64,000 nt of DNA from Halobacillus mangrovi (GCF_002097535.1 NZ_CP020772.1:2108001-2172000), one strand, 5' to 3'; numbered from the stretch's first letter, positions 53,577 to 63,185 are shown. Notes: generated by a model from the letters alone, not told the origin. Translations and numbers: made by a program.

Positions 53577-54656
53577 ATGACATCTTTAATGATCCAATCA
53601 AGTACTCATGATTACGAAGTCATATTAAAAGCGGGCGCACGGCGAGAATTGGCTAACTACATTGATGAGTCTTATCGATCTATTCTTATCATTTCAGATG
53701 ATAAAGTTGCTCAGTTTTATTTGGAAGACGTTGTTCAAAGCCTAAAGGAAAACCACAAAGTCCATACTTCAATTATTCCATCTGGGGAGTCCTCCAAAAG
53801 CATGGCTCAATACGAAAAGTTACTTGATGATTGTATTGATGCTCAACTTGACCGGAAGTCTTTAATTATTGCACTAGGAGGCGGGATGGTTGGTGATTTA
53901 GCGGGCTTTGTAGCTTCTACCTACCTGAGAGGGATCGATTTCATCCAAATGCCTACGACAATTCTTGCGCATGACAGCAGTGTAGGAGGAAAGGTTGCCA
54001 TCAATCATAAAAAAGGGAAAAATATGATCGGTAGTTTTTATAATCCTGTGATGGTTATCTACGATACGGAAACTCTGTCGACATTGTCGGAGGAAGAAAT
54101 TCGTTCAGGTTATGGAGAGGTGATTAAACACGCCCTGTTATGCGATGAAGAATGGACAAACGAATTATTTCAGTTATCTTTGCCTTCTTTAACGACAGAC
54201 CAGTTGACATCAGACCTCACGAGAGGAATTCGTGTCAAAGCGGATATTGTAGAAAAAGATGAGAAGGAACAAGGCTTAAGAAGACACTTAAATCTAGGCC
54301 ATACTTTGGCTCATGCAATAGAAGCAGAGCTTGGGTATGGAAAGATTACCCATGGAGAGGCTGTCGCGATAGGAATTTCTTTTACTCTGCAACTGAGCAG
54401 AAGTAAACTCACTTCTAATTTACCGGTGATTGATTATGTAAATTGGATGAAGGAAAACAAGTATCCTGTTCAAAAATTACAAGACCTCAAGCCCGAATTA
54501 TTAGTTGAAAGAATGAAATGGGATAAAAAAGCTGTTCAACAAAACATTCATTATGTTTTGTTGACGAATATCGGGTCTCCGTGTGTCATGCCAGTTTCAG
54601 AGGGAGAACTGAAAGAAGAACTGAAACGTTTTTTTGAAGAGGTGATTCTTACATGA
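53577..54656 (+). CDS. aroB: 3-dehydroquinate synthase
   Basis: AroB cyclises DAHP to 3-dehydroquinate using NAD and zinc. The 359-residue product has IPSGESSKSM, the glycine-rich ALGGGMVGDLAGFVAST, the conserved HDSSVGGKVAIN and the zinc ligands in RSGYGEVIKHALL and LNLGHTLAHAIE. Its ATG abuts the aroC stop, and the end overlaps aroH by 4 bases. Confidence 0.96.
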   Translation: MTSLMIQSSTHDYEVILKAGARRELANYIDESYRSILIISDDKVAQFYLEDVVQSLKENHKVHTSIIPSGESSKSMAQYEKLLDDCIDAQLDRKSLIIALGGGMVGDLAGFVASTYLRGIDFIQMPTTILAHDSSVGGKVAINHKKGKNMIGSFYNPVMVIYDTETLSTLSEEEIRSGYGEVIKHALLCDEEWTNELFQLSLPSLTTDQLTSDLTRGIRVKADIVEKDEKEQGLRRHLNLGHTLAHAIEAELGYGKITHGEAVAIGISFTLQLSRSKLTSNLPVIDYVNWMKENKYPVQKLQDLKPELLVERMKWDKKAVQQNIHYVLLTNIGSPCVMPVSEGELKEELKRFFEEVILT

Positions 54657-55015
54657 TACGTGGAATTAGAGGGGCAACCACAGTTGAAAACAACGAAGCT
54701 AAAGAAATCATTTCCCGGTCTGTAGATTTATTACAAGAGATGGTGAAGGAAAATGATATTAAACCTGATGATGTGGCGTCTGTATTTTTTACAGTGACAG
54801 GAGACATTAATGACACATTTCCTGCAAAATCCCTACGTGAGTTGGAGGGTTGGACATATGTTCCAGTTATGTGTATGACAGAAATTCCTGTGCCCGGAAG
54901 TCTACCATTATGTATTCGAGTGATGGTTACTGTGAATACAGACAAAGAGCAAAAAGAAGTAAAGCATATCTATCATTATGAAGCTAGACAGTTGAGACCA
55001 GATTTAAAGCGTTGA
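54653..55015 (+). CDS. aroH: Chorismate mutase (AroH type)
   Basis: A monofunctional chorismate mutase making prephenate. The 120-residue product has the IRGIRGATTVENN start with the active-site Arg7, TVTGDINDTFPAK and IPVPGSLPLCIRVMV. The trimeric family is typical of Bacillus. ATG 54653 overlaps aroB. In B. subtilis trpEDCFBA follows, but here hisC starts 15 bases later. Confidence 0.95.
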   Translation: MIRGIRGATTVENNEAKEIISRSVDLLQEMVKENDIKPDDVASVFFTVTGDINDTFPAKSLRELEGWTYVPVMCMTEIPVPGSLPLCIRVMVTVNTDKEQKEVKHIYHYEARQLRPDLKR

Positions 55016-55030
55016 GAGGAGTTTTTCCAG

Positions 55031-56125
55031 ATGAAAGCGAAAGATATTCTAAAAACGATGAAACCATACAAGCCTGGGAAGGGAATAGAAGAGGTTAAAA
55101 AAGAATTCGGGTTAGAACGGATTGTAAAACTTGCTTCTAATGAAAACCCAAATGGATTCTCTCCCAAAGTAAAAGAGGAATTACCAAAGTTAATCTCCAA
55201 GCTGGAAATCTATCCTGATGGCTATGCGGCTGCAATAAGAAAGAAGGTAGCAGAATTTATAAGTGTGGATGAGGAGCAGCTTATTTTCGGAAATGGATCA
55301 GATGAAGTGGTGCAGATCATTTGCCGCACCTTTTTGGAGCCTGGATCTAATACGATAATGGCGACTCCAACTTTTCCTCAATATCGTCATAATGCGTTGA
55401 TTGAGGGAGCAGAGGTTAGAGAAGTTCCTCTTGTGGAAGGTCATCATGATTTAGAGGAAATGCTTTCGCAGATCGATTCTGAAACTAGAGTGCTATGGAT
55501 CTGTACACCCAACAATCCGACTGGTGTCCATATAAATGAAACTACCTTAAAGTCTGTTCTTGACCGCGTACCCGACCATGTACTAGTTGTTCTGGATGAA
55601 GCTTATTTTGAGTATGTAGAAGCAGATGACTTTTTTGATTCACTCTCTGTTATAGATCAATATTCAAATCTAATGGTATTGCGCACATTCTCGAAAGCTT
55701 ACGGATTGGCTGGACTAAGGATCGGATATGGTGTTGCACAAAATAATTTGATTCAGTTATTAGAACCAGCAAGAGAACCTTTTAATACTTCTACAGTAGC
55801 TCAAGCGGCTGCGATTTTGGCTTTAGATGATCAGGATTTCATAGAAAAATCTTTTGAAGAAAATATAAACAACAAGAAGGCATTAATGGAATTTTGCGAA
55901 GAACAAGGGTTGACTTACTTTGATTCTCAAGCGAACTTTTTACTCATCCATTTACCTATGAGCGGAGATGAAATGTTCGAATACCTTCTTTCTAAGGGAT
56001 TTATTGTTCGTTCTGGAGAAGCGCTTGGCCTCCCAAATTCTATTAGACTGACTGTCGGTAAAAAAGAGGATATGCAGCGCATCCAGGAGGAAATGAAGAT
56101 CAAGTTGAATTCAGGTGCTAGGTAA
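55031..56125 (+). CDS. hisC: Histidinol-phosphate / aromatic aminotransferase
   Basis: A PLP-dependent class I/II aminotransferase that serves histidine synthesis and, in Bacillus, also transaminates aromatic keto acids. The 364-residue product has [35 protein letters not shown] and the PLP-lysine motif [25 protein letters not shown] precedes the ATG. The TAA shares a base with the tyrA start. Confidence 0.94.
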   Translation: MKAKDILKTMKPYKPGKGIEEVKKEFGLERIVKLASNENPNGFSPKVKEELPKLISKLEIYPDGYAAAIRKKVAEFISVDEEQLIFGNGSDEVVQIICRTFLEPGSNTIMATPTFPQYRHNALIEGAEVREVPLVEGHHDLEEMLSQIDSETRVLWICTPNNPTGVHINETTLKSVLDRVPDHVLVVLDEAYFEYVEADDFFDSLSVIDQYSNLMVLRTFSKAYGLAGLRIGYGVAQNNLIQLLEPAREPFNTSTVAQAAAILALDDQDFIEKSFEENINNKKALMEFCEEQGLTYFDSQANFLLIHLPMSGDEMFEYLLSKGFIVRSGEALGLPNSIRLTVGKKEDMQRIQEEMKIKLNSGAR

Positions 56126-57225
56126 TGAAAGAAACGGTTTTAATCGTCGGGCTTGGCTTAATAGGCGGTTCATTAGCCATGAACGTATCAGAAAAAGAAG
56201 ATGTATTTGTCATCGGGATGGATAAGGATGAAGAAACGATGAACATGGCTTTGAAACAAGGGGTCATTCACCAAGCTTCTAAAAGTTTTTCGAAAGCCGT
56301 AAAGGAAGCGGATATTTTAATCCTTGCGACACCAATATCCATCACCATCGAATTTCTTAACCAGCTGGAGGATGTAGACCTTTCAAAACCGTTGCTGGTA
56401 ACGGATGTGTCCTCAGTTAAAAATAAAGTGCTGGAAGCAGCAAATAAGCTTACACACCCGCGGCTTTCTTTCGTGGGAGGGCACCCTATGGCTGGATCCC
56501 ATAAGCAAGGATACACAGCTGCTAAACCGCATTTATTCGAAAACGCAATCTACGTTTTGACGCCTTCGATCCATGCGACAGAAGCGGAAGCAGAGAGACT
56601 GAAGCAATTATTTTCAAAAACAGGGGCCAGGTTTTTAACGTTTACAACAAGTGAACATGACGAAATGACCGCAGTCATTTCCCATTTTCCACATTTAATT
56701 GCATCGTCTTTAGTTCACCAGGCTAGAGAATGGCAAAAAACTCACCCCTATATTGAACATTTAGCAGCAGGCGGGTTTAAAGATATTACAAGAATTGCAT
56801 CTAGTAATCCGAAGCTCTGGCAGGATATCTTTTTTCAAAATCGTACACTGCTTATATCAATGCTGGATGACTGGATTGATGAAATGCAGACAGTAAGAAA
56901 CTTTTTGCAAGAACAAGAAAGCGAGCAAACCTATCAGTATTTAGTAGAAGCAAAACAGTATAGAGATGGTTTACCTGTGCGTGAAAAGGGTGCGATTCCA
57001 TCTTTCTATGATATCTATGTTGACATTCATGACCAGCCAGGTGCGATTCATGATGTCATAGGTTTACTTGCAGATGAGAATATCAGCATTAAAAACATAC
57101 AAATTCTAGAGATTCGAGAAGGAATTACCGGTGTTTTACGAATCAGTTTTGCTACAAGTGAAGACCAAGTCGGTAGCAAAAAGCTGCTAGAAAAGCATCA
57201 ATATGAAGTGATGTTACAACAGTAA
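56125..57225 (+). CDS. tyrA: Prephenate dehydrogenase
   Basis: TyrA oxidises prephenate to 4-hydroxyphenylpyruvate for tyrosine. The 366-residue product has the NAD-binding VGLGLIGGSLA, the GGHPMAGSHKQG motif, and a C-terminal ACT domain (about 295-366; SFYDIYVDIHDQPGAIHDVI) likely used for feedback by tyrosine. The ATG overlaps the hisC stop, so the two are translationally coupled. Confidence 0.94.
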   Translation: MKETVLIVGLGLIGGSLAMNVSEKEDVFVIGMDKDEETMNMALKQGVIHQASKSFSKAVKEADILILATPISITIEFLNQLEDVDLSKPLLVTDVSSVKNKVLEAANKLTHPRLSFVGGHPMAGSHKQGYTAAKPHLFENAIYVLTPSIHATEAEAERLKQLFSKTGARFLTFTTSEHDEMTAVISHFPHLIASSLVHQAREWQKTHPYIEHLAAGGFKDITRIASSNPKLWQDIFFQNRTLLISMLDDWIDEMQTVRNFLQEQESEQTYQYLVEAKQYRDGLPVREKGAIPSFYDIYVDIHDQPGAIHDVIGLLADENISIKNIQILEIREGITGVLRISFATSEDQVGSKKLLEKHQYEVMLQQ

Positions 57226-57237
57226 GGGGTGAAGAAA

Positions 57238-58527
57238 GTGGCTGTAATTGAAATAGAACCTTCAAAGGGTGGCTTAAGTGGGACACTTGAAGTTCCTGGT
57301 GATAAATCAATTTCTCACCGTTCTGTGATCTTTGCATCATTGGCTGAGGGTACATCAAAGATTACCAACTTTTTGACGGGAGAAGACTGTTTAAGAACGG
57401 TTGATGCTTTCAGAAGTTTAGGCGTTGAAATTGAACAGGATGAGGATGAATTGGTTATTCATGGAAATGGGGTGGATAACCTTAACGAGCCGCTCGCTCC
57501 TATCAATTTTGGTAATTCCGGAACAACAGCACGGCTTATGAGTGGTGTACTTGCAGGATTGCCGCTTTTTACTGTAGCTTATGGTGACGACTCATTGTCA
57601 AAACGTCCTATGGATCGTGTCGTTGTGCCGCTTAGAGAGATGGGGGCTGCTATTTCTGGCCGTAAAAAAGCTTCATTATTGCCTTTGTCTTTTGATGGCA
57701 CAACCTTGCGGGGGAAAGACCATAACCTTAAAGTTAGAAGTGCACAGGTGAAATCCTCACTATTGTTAGCTGGATTGTTTGCTGAAGGAGAAACTTCAGT
57801 AACTGAGTTAGGTCAAACAAGAAATCATACAGAAATGCTGCTCCCTCAATTCGGTGTAGATTTAACCGTTAAGGGATCAACCATTACCATTAAAGGGGGG
57901 CAGAGGTTGAGAGCTTCTGATGTCCACGTGCCGGGAGATATTTCTTCAGCAGCTTTCTTCATAGTTGCAGCCGCTGTGACGCCTGGAAGTGAGTTGACAT
58001 TAAAGAATGTAGGCTTAAACCATACTCGTGATGGAATAATTCATGTAATGAAAGCCATGGGAGCTTCCATTGAAACAGATATCCACTCCTATGTAGGGAA
58101 AGAACCTGTAGGGGACGTCCATATTAAGTCAAGTACTTTAACAGGCGCTACAATAGAAGGCGAAATGATTCCTAACGTAATAGACGAGATCCCGATAATT
58201 GCCCTTGCGGCTACCCAAGCAGAAGGAACGACCGTTATAAAAGATGCAGAAGAGCTGAGGTACAAGGAGACAGATCGCATTTCTGCAGTTGTTGACAACC
58301 TAAATCGGATTGGAGCCAATGTGGAGGCACGTGAAGACGGTCTTGTCATTCATGGAGGGGGAACCTTAAATGGCGGCACTGTGGACTCACAGGGAGATCA
58401 CAGAATTGGAATGATGGGAGCCATAGCATCCTTAATCAGTGAAACCTCTGTTATCATTGTAGGAAAAGAATGTATTAATATTTCCTATCCATCCTTTTTT
58501 TCTCATTTAGATAAAATCAGAAAGTAA
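57238..58527 (+). CDS. aroA: 3-phosphoshikimate 1-carboxyvinyltransferase (EPSP synthase)
   Basis: EPSP synthase joins shikimate-3-phosphate and phosphoenolpyruvate (gene name aroE in B. subtilis). The 429-residue product has VPGDKSISHRS, NFGNSGTTARLM, the later RYKETDRI motif and GDHRIGMMGAIASL. I start at GTG 57238, 6-7 bases after AAGGGGTG. GTG 57229 lies in that site. The C-terminus is VGKECINISYPSFF, complete. Confidence 0.95.
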   Translation: MAVIEIEPSKGGLSGTLEVPGDKSISHRSVIFASLAEGTSKITNFLTGEDCLRTVDAFRSLGVEIEQDEDELVIHGNGVDNLNEPLAPINFGNSGTTARLMSGVLAGLPLFTVAYGDDSLSKRPMDRVVVPLREMGAAISGRKKASLLPLSFDGTTLRGKDHNLKVRSAQVKSSLLLAGLFAEGETSVTELGQTRNHTEMLLPQFGVDLTVKGSTITIKGGQRLRASDVHVPGDISSAAFFIVAAAVTPGSELTLKNVGLNHTRDGIIHVMKAMGASIETDIHSYVGKEPVGDVHIKSSTLTGATIEGEMIPNVIDEIPIIALAATQAEGTTVIKDAEELRYKETDRISAVVDNLNRIGANVEAREDGLVIHGGGTLNGGTVDSQGDHRIGMMGAIASLISETSVIIVGKECINISYPSFFSHLDKIRK

Positions 58528-58550
58528 ATAAACTTCATAGTTTTATGAAA

Positions 58551-58600
58551 GCTCTCATACGATATAAAAAGCCTATTGGAGGTTACTATCGTATGGGAGC
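58551..58600 (+). promoter_or_regulatory. Hairpin enclosing the ribosome binding site and start codon of the next gene
   Basis: GCTCTCATACGATA (58551-58564) pairs with TATCGTATGGGAGC (58587-58600) over 14 bp with one G-U. GGAGG (58578-58582) is in the 22-base loop and the ATG (58593-58595) is in the right arm. There is no T run. It could block translation until melted or bound, or the arms could be a protein operator. The function is inference. Confidence 0.6.
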
Positions 58601-59450
58601 TTATTGGTTCAGGAACAATAGTTCAACTTGTGAGGAGTGGACGGTCTGTGAAGAGAAGTTTGTTAGGGATCGAGTAGGATCAGGTTCATACTGGCAAATG
58701 AATACAAACGGATTCTATGTATCAACAGGTCACATTATGGTCGACTTAAACGTTTCTCTAGAGACTTCTGACTCACCTATTAGTGAAGCTGAGGAATACA
58801 TAAAAAGAGGATGCACCTTGTTATTGATTCAACACCTAGTGACTAGCATACGCCACTTCCGAGAGCTATATGACACTTTTCTGGAGAGATTAGATGGACT
58901 GCCAATCGACTTTATGGTTATACCTGTAATAAAAGCAATGGCAGTAAAACCGGAAATGGTGCGCTATTTCTCTCGAAGAGGTTGTCCCTTTTTATGTGTA
59001 GTTGTGAATTCTCAAGACGAGCTAGCAGAAGTTAAGTGGGAATGGCTGGTTCAGGCTCAATCTCATAAGCGTATTCCATTCACACTAATCGTCAAAGATC
59101 AAAAAAACAAGTCAAATAATTACCTGGAAATGTGGTCTTCACTTCGCAAACAGTATGGTATCATAGGGTTAACAGATATACAGGACGATGAAATGGTAAC
59201 TGCACAGAACTTGAGGGATAGTGGAATCTTTCCTTCAAAGGGAGGTTTTCAGCCTGGTGGTCAAGCTGACTACAACTTATATTTGATTGATGAAGGCACT
59301 ACGTTTGATGAACAAAGGAATTTCCGATATCATAATTCTGTTCCGAAAGTAACGGTTATGAATGGTAAGATCAAACAGGTTAATCAAAAGGTTGTCAACT
59401 ATGATCCAGGTTCACACTTAAAAGTGAAAATCCACAAGCATTTTGTGTAG
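58593..59450 (+). CDS. Unrecognised protein, possibly a degenerate amidohydrolase relative
   Basis: A 285-residue soluble protein with no family I can name. YVSTGHIMVDLNVSL early on and GGQADYNLYLIDEG followed by PKVTVMNGKIKQVNQ at the end resemble the H-x-H strand and the closing beta-sandwich of amidohydrolases. The metal-binding His pair is missing, so catalysis of that kind is unlikely. Three Cys residues occur (GCTLL, GCPFLC). I start at ATG 58593, 10 bases after GGAGG. A frame from ATG 58545 lacks a site. It lies between aroA and ypiA. Confidence 0.6.
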   Translation: MGAYWFRNNSSTCEEWTVCEEKFVRDRVGSGSYWQMNTNGFYVSTGHIMVDLNVSLETSDSPISEAEEYIKRGCTLLLIQHLVTSIRHFRELYDTFLERLDGLPIDFMVIPVIKAMAVKPEMVRYFSRRGCPFLCVVVNSQDELAEVKWEWLVQAQSHKRIPFTLIVKDQKNKSNNYLEMWSSLRKQYGIIGLTDIQDDEMVTAQNLRDSGIFPSKGGFQPGGQADYNLYLIDEGTTFDEQRNFRYHNSVPKVTVMNGKIKQVNQKVVNYDPGSHLKVKIHKHFV

Positions 59451-59467
59451 TAAGAAAGGATGTCATC

Positions 59468-60727
59468 ATGGAGGAAATACAAAAAGCAGTCCGTCTTATG
59501 GAAGAGCATAAGACGGAAGAGGCAATCAACACTCTTACAACGTATCTACCAGAAGCAGATGAGGAGGAGCGCTTTACCATTGCGGAGCTATATATTCAAT
59601 GGGGGATGCTTGAAGAAGCTAAAATGGTTCTTCAAGAATTAATTCAGCGCTATCCAAAAGAACAAGAATTGAAAGTGATGATGGCAGAAATCCATATCGA
59701 TTTGGATGAAGACGATGAAGCGATTGAGTTATTAAATCAGTTTGGCCCGGAAGATGAGGACTATTTGCAGGCACTTGTACAGCTGGCAGACCTTTATCAG
59801 GCACAAGGCCTTTATGAAGTGGCGGAACAAAAGCTGCTTACAGCTAAACAAGTAGAACCTAATTCAGCGATTATTGATTTTGCTCTAGGGGAGTTGGCGT
59901 TTTCAAATGGGGAATACATGAAGAGTGTTCCGTATTATGAGAACGCCATGCACCACCAGCCGGTCATAGGCGATATTGAAGTAGCTACAAGACTGGCTGA
60001 GGCATATGCAGCGAATGGAGAGTTTGAAAAATCTCTAGATTATTTCCAAAAGGTTGAAGAAGATAATCCAGATGTCATGTTCCGCTACGGGTTTGTTGCT
60101 TTTCAAGCCAATCGGAATGATATTGCCATTAAGGTCTGGGAAGAGCTGATGGAGAAAGACCCTTATTTCCAATCCGTCTATCCTCACTTAGCGCAAGCTT
60201 ACGATTCTGAGGGGATGCCAAAAGAAGCTTTGCAAATGGCGAAAAAGGGTCTGGAGAAAGATGAATTCAATAAGGAGCTTTATCACCTCGCAGCCACCCT
60301 TTCACATAGACAGGGAAACAAAGAGGAAGGATACAGACTAATGCGGGAAGCCGTGGCTCTGGATCCAGGTTATAAAGAAGCTGTCTTATTCTTAATTGAA
60401 AATTATAAAAGTGATGAGGATTATGAGGCGATCATTGAACTGATCAATCAGCTGATATCCCTAGGTGAAGAGGACCCGAATTATCTTTGGGAACTAGCTC
60501 AAGCTTATGAGGAAGAAGAAAAATTTAAAGAAGCCTATGAACAATACAAACAAGCTTATCCTTCTTTGAAGGAAGACACAGACTTCTTAAAATCATACGG
60601 TTATTTCCTAGTTGAGGAAGGGCGAATGAAAGAAGCCCAACAAGTCTTTAGAGAATATTTATCAATAGACCCTGCCGACATAGAAATTGAGGATTTTGTA
60701 GAGAGGCTTAAGGAACAAAACGATTAA
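59468..60727 (+). CDS. ypiA: TPR-repeat protein YpiA
   Basis: A 419-residue, very acidic soluble protein made of about ten tetratricopeptide repeats from residue 1 onward (for example LYEVAEQKLLTAKQVEPNSA, GEFEKSLDYFQKVEEDNPD, GNKEEGYRLMREAVALDPG). TPR arrays bind partner proteins, and the partner of YpiA is unknown. GAAAGGATG precedes the ATG. Position between the aro genes and ypiB-ypiF-qcr matches B. subtilis. Confidence 0.93.
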   Translation: MEEIQKAVRLMEEHKTEEAINTLTTYLPEADEEERFTIAELYIQWGMLEEAKMVLQELIQRYPKEQELKVMMAEIHIDLDEDDEAIELLNQFGPEDEDYLQALVQLADLYQAQGLYEVAEQKLLTAKQVEPNSAIIDFALGELAFSNGEYMKSVPYYENAMHHQPVIGDIEVATRLAEAYAANGEFEKSLDYFQKVEEDNPDVMFRYGFVAFQANRNDIAIKVWEELMEKDPYFQSVYPHLAQAYDSEGMPKEALQMAKKGLEKDEFNKELYHLAATLSHRQGNKEEGYRLMREAVALDPGYKEAVLFLIENYKSDEDYEAIIELINQLISLGEEDPNYLWELAQAYEEEEKFKEAYEQYKQAYPSLKEDTDFLKSYGYFLVEEGRMKEAQQVFREYLSIDPADIEIEDFVERLKEQND

Positions 60728-60749
60728 TAAGGGCGCAGGAGGGGCGCAT

Positions 60750-61310
60750 ATGCAAACACCTATTTCTGTCAATGAGAAAAAGGATTTTGTCCGCTGGTTC
60801 TTGAATCATTATCAATTAAAGAAAAGGGAAAGTGTGTGGATTCTTAATTATTTGATGAATCATGAAACGTTATTATCGAGCGTGCATTTTGTTCAAGAGG
60901 TTAAATTTTGCCCTCGGGGTATGGAAATCAGTGCTCAAGGTGTGTCTGATCCTCCTTTCCGTTTCTACAAAGGTCAAGTTATGACAAATGATGCAGAGAA
61001 ATCTTTTCACGATCTCCGTATGAATCAAGATGAACCTGTTTATATCCAAATGAATTTCGATAATGCTCAGCAATGTTCTAAGTATGCTCTGGTTTTAGAA
61101 GAGAACCCCTACCTACCGAAAGATTATTATTTGAATGAACGTGATAAAAACGAAGCGGACCGTCTCTTATCTGTAAGCTTGTTAAAGCATAGGCAAAGGC
61201 AGATAGAATATAAGATTGATGAAGCTCTCATTCACGGCAAGCGGGAAGAATTTAAAGACTTATGCGAGGCGCTTAATAAGCTGAAACACGAATTAAAAGC
61301 GTACGTCTAA
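60750..61310 (+). CDS. ypiB: UPF0302 protein YpiB
   Basis: A 186-residue protein of the UPF0302 family: an N-terminal VNEKKDFVRWFLNHYQLKKRE helix, LMNHETLLSSVHFV and a C-terminal charged helix (YKIDEALIHGKREEFKDLCEAL in part). AGGAGGGG precedes the ATG, 22 bases after ypiA. In this group it is linked genetically to the qcr operon, but no molecular function is established that I know of. Confidence 0.92.
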   Translation: MQTPISVNEKKDFVRWFLNHYQLKKRESVWILNYLMNHETLLSSVHFVQEVKFCPRGMEISAQGVSDPPFRFYKGQVMTNDAEKSFHDLRMNQDEPVYIQMNFDNAQQCSKYALVLEENPYLPKDYYLNERDKNEADRLLSVSLLKHRQRQIEYKIDEALIHGKREEFKDLCEALNKLKHELKAYV

Positions 61311-61321
61311 ATCATTTTTTG

Positions 61322-61360
61322 AAAATCAGGGACATCTTTGGATGTTTCCTGATTTTTATT
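61322..61360 (+). terminator. Terminator after ypiB
   Basis: AAATCAGG (61323-61330) pairs with CCTGATTT (61348-61355). An inner ACATC/GATGT pair extends the hairpin. TTTATTTTTTT follows. Confidence 0.8.
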
Positions 61361-61413
61361 TTTTTAAAATTTTAGTACAATGAAAATTAATTAAAGAAAG
61401 GAATGTATGCATC

Positions 61414-61869
61414 ATGCGTTGGATTAAGACAGATACTACACAATACTTACCAGAAAAAGAGTACATCGATACTGTCATTATACCTTTGATCCCTTTCGAT
61501 CCAGCTGATGACAGCCAAATGCCCAAACACGCTTTTCAGAGGGAACTCAACCAAATTTTTACACAACTTGTAGAGAAAGAGTATAGGGGAAGGGTGTTTT
61601 TGTCGCCTGAATACTATTACTTACATGGACAGTTAGAGCAAGAGGTTGAGAGACTCAACAGATGGATAGAGCAATTCAACAAGCAGCCTTTTCAACATAT
61701 TTTCCTGTTTACTTTTGATCCAAAATGGAAGAAGCATGAGAAAGAATTAACAGGACAATTACTCTGGGTCCCAGGAATGATGTCCGGCAATATACAGTCA
61801 ACAGAAACACAATCTTTTGTAAAGGAACAGGCCCATCAAATCAGTGAATTCATTCAGGCCTTCTGGTGA
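61414..61869 (+). CDS. ypiF: DUF2487 protein YpiF
   Basis: A 151-residue soluble protein of the DUF2487 family, with MRWIKTDTTQYLPEKEYIDT at the start (in part), a long EQEVERLNRWIEQFNKQPF helix and a Trp at the C-terminus. GAAAGGAATG precedes the ATG. It stands just before qcrA, its usual place in Bacillus. Function unknown. Confidence 0.9.
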   Translation: MRWIKTDTTQYLPEKEYIDTVIIPLIPFDPADDSQMPKHAFQRELNQIFTQLVEKEYRGRVFLSPEYYYLHGQLEQEVERLNRWIEQFNKQPFQHIFLFTFDPKWKKHEKELTGQLLWVPGMMSGNIQSTETQSFVKEQAHQISEFIQAFW

Positions 61870-62000
61870 TCTGAAAAGTTATGACAAGGTCCGATAATTT
61901 ATTGACCGGGCTGTAAGATTGCGCTATCATGGTAATGTCCTAGTAAACTGTGTGTAAACAATCCATGTCGCATGGATTACAGCATAGAGGGGGGAAAAGA

Positions 62001-62507
62001 ATGAGTGATAAAAAACGAGTATCCCGTCGTCAATTTTTAAACTACACACTGACTGGTGTAGGCGGTTTCATGGCTGCTGGAATGCTTGCTCCGATGGTTC
62101 GATTCGCAATCGACCCTGTCTTGCAAAAACAAGAGGGCGGCGATATGAAATCTGTTGTTTCAGTTGATGAAATTACGAACGAACCAACACGTGTCGAATG
62201 GACGATTGATCAGGTCGATGCCTGGTATGAATCAGAAGTTCAGAAAACGGCATGGGTGTACAAAGATGAAAATGGCGACATTGTTGCACTTTCACCAATT
62301 TGTACTCACCTGGGCTGTACAGTAGACTGGGGTTCTAATGAGGAATACCCTAACCAATTCTACTGCCCATGCCATGGTGGACGCTATACGAAAGATGGTG
62401 TGAACGTACCAGGGACACCACCTACAGCACCACTGCCTATGTACAAACACGAAGTAAAAGATGGCATGCTTTATCTTGGAGATGCACAATCTAGAAAGGG
62501 GGCGTAG
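62001..62507 (+). CDS. qcrA: Menaquinol-cytochrome c reductase Rieske iron-sulfur subunit
   Basis: The Rieske subunit of the bc complex, which takes electrons from menaquinol. The 168-residue product has a twin-arginine type N-terminus (SRRQFLNY) and one membrane helix (about 14-36). The 2Fe-2S ligands are Cys101-Thr-His103 with Cys106, and Cys122 with Cys124-His125. I start at ATG 62001, after AGGGGGG. In-frame codons upstream lack a site. A 3-base gap separates it from qcrB. Confidence 0.95.
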   Translation: MSDKKRVSRRQFLNYTLTGVGGFMAAGMLAPMVRFAIDPVLQKQEGGDMKSVVSVDEITNEPTRVEWTIDQVDAWYESEVQKTAWVYKDENGDIVALSPICTHLGCTVDWGSNEEYPNQFYCPCHGGRYTKDGVNVPGTPPTAPLPMYKHEVKDGMLYLGDAQSRKGA

Positions 62508-62510
62508 TTC

Positions 62511-63185
62511 ATGCTGCAAAGAATTTATGACTGGGTGGACGAGCGTGTAGATATTACCCCTTTATGGCGTGATATCGCCGATCACGAGGTGCCTGAGCAT
62601 GTCAACCCAGCTCACCACTTTTCAGCTTTTGTTTATTGTTTCGGCGGATTGACCTTCTTTATAACGGTCATCCAAATTTTATCCGGTATGTTCTTAACGA
62701 TGTATTATGTGCCAGATATCGAGAATGCCTGGAAATCTGTTTATTATTTACAAAGAGAGGTAGCATACGGCCAGATCGTGCGTGGGATGCACCACTGGGG
62801 CGCAAGTCTCGTTATCGTGATGTTATTTCTACATACATTGCGGGTATTCTTCCAAGGCGCATACAAGAAACCACGTGAATTGAACTGGGTAATTGGAGTA
62901 TTGTTGTTCTTTGTTATGTTAGGACTTGGTTTCACAGGATATCTGCTGCCATGGGATAACAAGGCATATTTCGCCACACAAGTTGGTCTGGAAATTGCCG
63001 CAGCAACTCCACTAATTGGTGATGAAATACGTACATTGCTTGCAGGTGATCCATCAATCGTAGGAGCGCAAACGCTCACACGATTCTTTGCGATACACGT
63101 ATTCTTCTTGCCGGCTGCATTGTTTGGATTAATGGCGTTCCACTTTATCTTAATCCGTAAACAAGGTATTTCTGGCCCACTATAA
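62511..63185 (+). CDS. qcrB: Menaquinol-cytochrome c reductase cytochrome b subunit
   Basis: A 224-residue cytochrome b6-type protein with four membrane helices. Two haems are held by His pairs in HHWGASLVIVMLFLHTLRVFF (in part) and in FAIHVFFL and FHFILI. Cys43 (AFVYCFGG) is at the position that binds an extra haem covalently in the B. subtilis protein. Quinone-site features include GYLLPWD. GGGGGCG lies upstream of the ATG. Confidence 0.95.
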   Translation: MLQRIYDWVDERVDITPLWRDIADHEVPEHVNPAHHFSAFVYCFGGLTFFITVIQILSGMFLTMYYVPDIENAWKSVYYLQREVAYGQIVRGMHHWGASLVIVMLFLHTLRVFFQGAYKKPRELNWVIGVLLFFVMLGLGFTGYLLPWDNKAYFATQVGLEIAAATPLIGDEIRTLLAGDPSIVGAQTLTRFFAIHVFFLPAALFGLMAFHFILIRKQGISGPL

